Of a stretch of DNA of 15,290 nucleotides, positions 13,169 to 15,290 are shown one piece after another. The stretch comes from Rhodospirillales bacterium. Its GTDB lineage: Bacteria > Pseudomonadota > Alphaproteobacteria > Acetobacterales > Acetobacteraceae. The notes below the pieces were generated by a model, which saw only the letters and a program-made list of their open reading frames with translations, ran no database searches and was not told the origin of the DNA. Numbering within the stretch: position 1 is the stretch's first letter; each line of letters starts with the position of its first letter. The translations under genes and the position numbers were made by a program. The stretch is taken from NCBI GenBank assembly GCA_028866335.1, contig JAGWIL010000019.1:1-15290 (forward strand). Reading direction: 5' to 3'.

Positions 13169-14986
13169 TTATTCCACGGTAACGGATTTTGCCAGATTAC
13201 GCGGCTGGTCCACATCCGTGCCCTTCATCACCGCCACGTGATAGGCCAGCATCTGCACCGGAATGGCGTGCAAAATAGGTGCCGCGAACGAGTCGATGCT
13301 GGGCAGCAAAATCGTTTCCGCCGCAATCGGGGCCAACTTGGAAGCGCCTTCTTCATCCGAGAACACCACAATCTGCCCGCCGCGCGCTGCGGCCTCCTGC
13401 AAATTCGAGGCGGTTTTCTCGAACAGCGGGCCAGAGGGGCAGATGGCAATCACCGGCACGCTCTTGTCGATCAGCGCAATCGGCCCGTGTTTCATCTCAC
13501 CCGCCGCATAACCCTCGGCGTGGATGTAAGAAATTTCCTTCAGCTTCAACGCACCTTCCAGCGCGATCGGGAAGCAGCCGCCGCGGCCCAGATACAGCAC
13601 GTCCCGCGCCTCGGCGATCCGCGCCGCCAGTTTGCGGATGGGCGCGTCATTGCTCAGAATCTCCGCTGCTTTGGCGGGCACTTCCAGCAGGCAGGCGGCA
13701 AGCCGGGCAATCTCGGCCTCGGTTTGCGTGGCTTTGGCCCGCGCCAGGGCCAGCGTAAACACGGCCAGGGTGGTGAGCTGTGCGGTAAACGCCTTGGTGC
13801 TGGCCACGCCAATCTCCGGCCCGGCGATGGTCTCCAGAATAGCATGGCTTTCACGCGCCATGGTGCTTTCCGGCACGTTCAGCACGGAAAGTATCTGCTG
13901 CGCTTCCGCCTTCATGTAGCGCAAAGCCGCCAGGGTATCCGCCGTCTCGCCGCTCTGGCTCACCAGCAGCCCCAACCCGCCGGCTTCCATCGGCGGCGCG
14001 CGGTAGCGGAACTCGCTCGCCACATCAGCCTCCACCGGCACGCGGGCCAGGTTTTCCAACCAGAATTTCGCGGTGAGCCCGGCGTAAAAGGCAGAGCCAC
14101 AGGCGCTCATGGTAATGCGCTTTATCCCGGCCAGGTCGAAGGGCAGGGCGGGCAGGCGCGGCGCTTCGTTTTCAAGCATCCGGTGCAGCACGTCGCCAAT
14201 CACCACCGGGTGCTCGTGCAGCTCCTTTTCCATGAAATGCCGGAAATTGCCTTTGCCGATGGAGGCGCCTGTCAACGCCGTCAGTTTCTTTTGCCGCAGA
14301 ATCACCGCACCCGAGCCATCATGGAAGGTCGCACCCTTGGCGGTTATAACCACCCAATCGCCATCCTCCAGATAAGCGATCTCGCGGGTTAATGGTGCCA
14401 GGGCCAGCGCGTCAGAGCCGAGATACATCTCCTCCGCCCCAAACCCCACGGCCAAAGGTGCGCCACGCTGGGCGCCGATCATGAGTTCCTGGTGCCCGGC
14501 GAATACCAGCGCCAGCGCATAGGCACCCTCCAGCCGGGCAAAGGCCTGCTTTGCGGCTTCAATCGGCTCAAGCCCCTGTTGCAGCAGATAATCCACCAGC
14601 AAGGCCACAACCTCGGTGTCTGTCTCGGTGGAGAAATTCTGCCCCTTGGCCTCCAGCTCTGCCCGCAGCGCCTGATGGTTCTCAATGATGCCGTTATGCA
14701 CCACCGCCACCCGGTCTGTGGCATGGGGGTGGGCGTTGCCAACCGTCGGTGCGCCGTGGGTGGCCCAGCGCGTGTGGCCAATGCCGGTGGTGCCCGCCAG
14801 CGGTTCCGCCTGCAGCACGGCGGCGAGGTTTTTTAACTTACCCTCGGCCCGGCGGCGGCCGATATGGCCGTTGATGAGCGTGGCGATGCCGGCAGAATCA
14901 TAGCCCCTGTATTCCAGGCGCTGCAGCCCCCCCAGCAGCAGCGGCGCTGCATCAGAATGGCCTACAACCCCTACGATTCCGCACAT
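13169..14986 (-). CDS. glmS: Glutamine-fructose-6-phosphate aminotransferase (isomerizing)
   Basis: The 605-residue GlmS converts fructose-6-phosphate and glutamine to glucosamine-6-phosphate, the first step toward UDP-GlcNAc for peptidoglycan and lipopolysaccharide, in the cytoplasm. The N-terminal class II amidotransferase domain (about 2-215) starts with the catalytic Cys2 in MCGIVG and has RGYDSAGIA, HTRWATHG (71-78) and HNGIIEN. Two sugar-isomerase (SIS) domains follow, with SQSGETADTLAAL and STKAFTAQ in the first and EGYAAGEMKHGP in the second. The C-terminus is the conserved DQPRNLAKSVTVE. Length is exactly typical. The start is certain because Cys2 must be exposed after Met removal. 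It is divergent from the phosphatase gene. No glmS ribozyme-like leader fits in the 94-base gap. Confidence 0.98.
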   Translation of the reverse strand: MCGIVGVVGHSDAAPLLLGGLQRLEYRGYDSAGIATLINGHIGRRRAEGKLKNLAAVLQAEPLAGTTGIGHTRWATHGAPTVGNAHPHATDRVAVVHNGIIENHQALRAELEAKGQNFSTETDTEVVALLVDYLLQQGLEPIEAAKQAFARLEGAYALALVFAGHQELMIGAQRGAPLAVGFGAEEMYLGSDALALAPLTREIAYLEDGDWVVITAKGATFHDGSGAVILRQKKLTALTGASIGKGNFRHFMEKELHEHPVVIGDVLHRMLENEAPRLPALPFDLAGIKRITMSACGSAFYAGLTAKFWLENLARVPVEADVASEFRYRAPPMEAGGLGLLVSQSGETADTLAALRYMKAEAQQILSVLNVPESTMARESHAILETIAGPEIGVASTKAFTAQLTTLAVFTLALARAKATQTEAEIARLAACLLEVPAKAAEILSNDAPIRKLAARIAEARDVLYLGRGGCFPIALEGALKLKEISYIHAEGYAAGEMKHGPIALIDKSVPVIAICPSGPLFEKTASNLQEAAARGGQIVVFSDEEGASKLAPIAAETILLPSIDSFAAPILHAIPVQMLAYHVAVMKGTDVDQPRNLAKSVTVE

Positions 14987-15015
14987 CTGCCCTATTCTCC
15001 ATGGTCTCGCATCTG

Positions 15016-15044
15016 CGGTAGCTCTGGCACCCGCTCTGTGTCAA
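15016..15044 (-). promoter_or_regulatory. Weak promoter candidate for glmS
   Basis: On the minus strand a perfect TTGACA (15039-15044) is followed after 17 bases by CTACCG (15016-15021), a poor -10. It lies within the 94-base gap shared with the divergent phosphatase gene, about 30 bases before the glmS ATG. The call rests mainly on the -35 and position. Confidence 0.3.
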
Positions 15045-15080
15045 AGGACAGGAGATTCAATTATTACGACGGAGTGTTTC

Positions 15081-15290
15081 ATGCGCGCGGTGATCTTCGA
15101 CCTGGATGGTACGCTGATCGACGCGGCACCTGACATTACCGCGAAGCTCAATGAAGTTCTGGCGGCAGACGGCCTCGCCCCGCTCACCCTGCTGGAAGTC
15201 CACAACATGATCGGCGATGGGGCCAAGGTGCTGGTAGAACGCGCTTTCGCCGCGCGCGGCCGCATGGCGCAGCCTCGCCATTTGGCGCAT
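15081..15290 (+). CDS. gph: Phosphoglycolate phosphatase-like HAD hydrolase, N-terminal part
   Basis: ATG 15081 is preceded by GGAG (15071-15074) with six bases between, and the frame stays open for 70 codons to the window edge. The start MRAVIFDLDGTLIDAAPDI is HAD motif I, with the nucleophilic and acid/base Asp pair in DLDGT, followed by the cap-domain entry found in Gph: LNEVLAADGLAPL and MIGDGAKVLVERAF. Gph dephosphorylates 2-phosphoglycolate formed in DNA repair or by Rubisco. The protein is cut at about one third of its usual 215-230 residues, so the other HAD motifs cannot be checked and a different HAD subfamily remains possible. It is divergent from glmS. Confidence 0.8.
   Translation, partial: MRAVIFDLDGTLIDAAPDITAKLNEVLAADGLAPLTLLEVHNMIGDGAKVLVERAFAARGRMAQPRHLAH

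Noticed and set aside
13151..13180. ACCGTG ... CACGGT stem across the stops of the FAH-family gene and glmS as a bidirectional terminator
   Set aside because: Six base pairs with an 18-base loop and no T-run; too weak to call.
13238..14392. A 384-codon plus-strand open frame
   Set aside because: It lies entirely inside glmS on the other strand; its translation is rich in Arg, Gln, Gly and His without domain motifs, which is the usual shadow of a GC-rich gene.
1..15290. CRISPR arrays, toxin-antitoxin pairs, retrons or phage modules
   Set aside because: No regularly spaced direct repeats, no paired small overlapping genes of recognised type, no reverse transcriptase and no phage structural or integrase genes were seen.

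Overview
The window looks like chromosomal DNA of an alphaproteobacterium, most likely of the Acetobacteraceae/Rhodospirillales type. This is inferred from the flavour of the proteins (FdhF/YdeP-FdhD pair, compact UreG, GlmS, envelope glycosyltransferases), GC-rich housekeeping genes and SD-led genes with frequent GTG starts. No database search was possible, so the taxon is an inference.

Layout. Bases 1-3285 are an envelope-polysaccharide neighbourhood: the 3' end of a sulfotransferase (+), a GT4-type glycosyltransferase (-) whose 3' end overlaps it, a divergent second GT4-type glycosyltransferase (+), and then an isolated urease accessory GTPase gene ureG (+). Bases 3286-7968 are visibly A+T-richer and look accessory. 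They hold an OprP/OprO-type outer-membrane porin (-), an exported beta-propeller protein (-), an approximately 1 kb gene-poor A+T-rich block with palindromes, a GATAA cluster, a LacI-type operator candidate, a possible 54-residue small ORF and an IS3-family transposase remnant, and then an NAD-dependent sugar-nucleotide epimerase (+). The block ends at two tRNA genes, tRNA-Asn(GTT) (-) and tRNA-Leu(CAA) (+), each with a recognisable sigma-70-type promoter.

Bases 8321-15290 are core-like. A long leader with two mutually exclusive hairpins precedes an FdhF/YdeP-family molybdopterin oxidoreductase (+), which converges on fdhD (-), the sulfur-transfer protein needed by this enzyme class. Next come a small exported Ala/Pro/Thr-rich protein (+), a 73-residue hypothetical (-), an FAH-family hydrolase (+), glmS (-), and the start of a phosphoglycolate-phosphatase-like HAD gene (+) that runs off the end.

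How it fits together. GlmS makes glucosamine-6-phosphate, the precursor of UDP-GlcNAc. The epimerase, the two glycosyltransferases and the sulfotransferase could all act on surface glycans, but they are not in one operon. The oxidoreductase and FdhD form a clear functional pair. The porin and beta-propeller are adjacent on the same strand and may serve the same envelope process. I see no CRISPR array, toxin-antitoxin pair, phage module or complete mobile element. The least ordinary parts are the structured leader of the oxidoreductase and the decayed, motif-rich block at 5975-6966.
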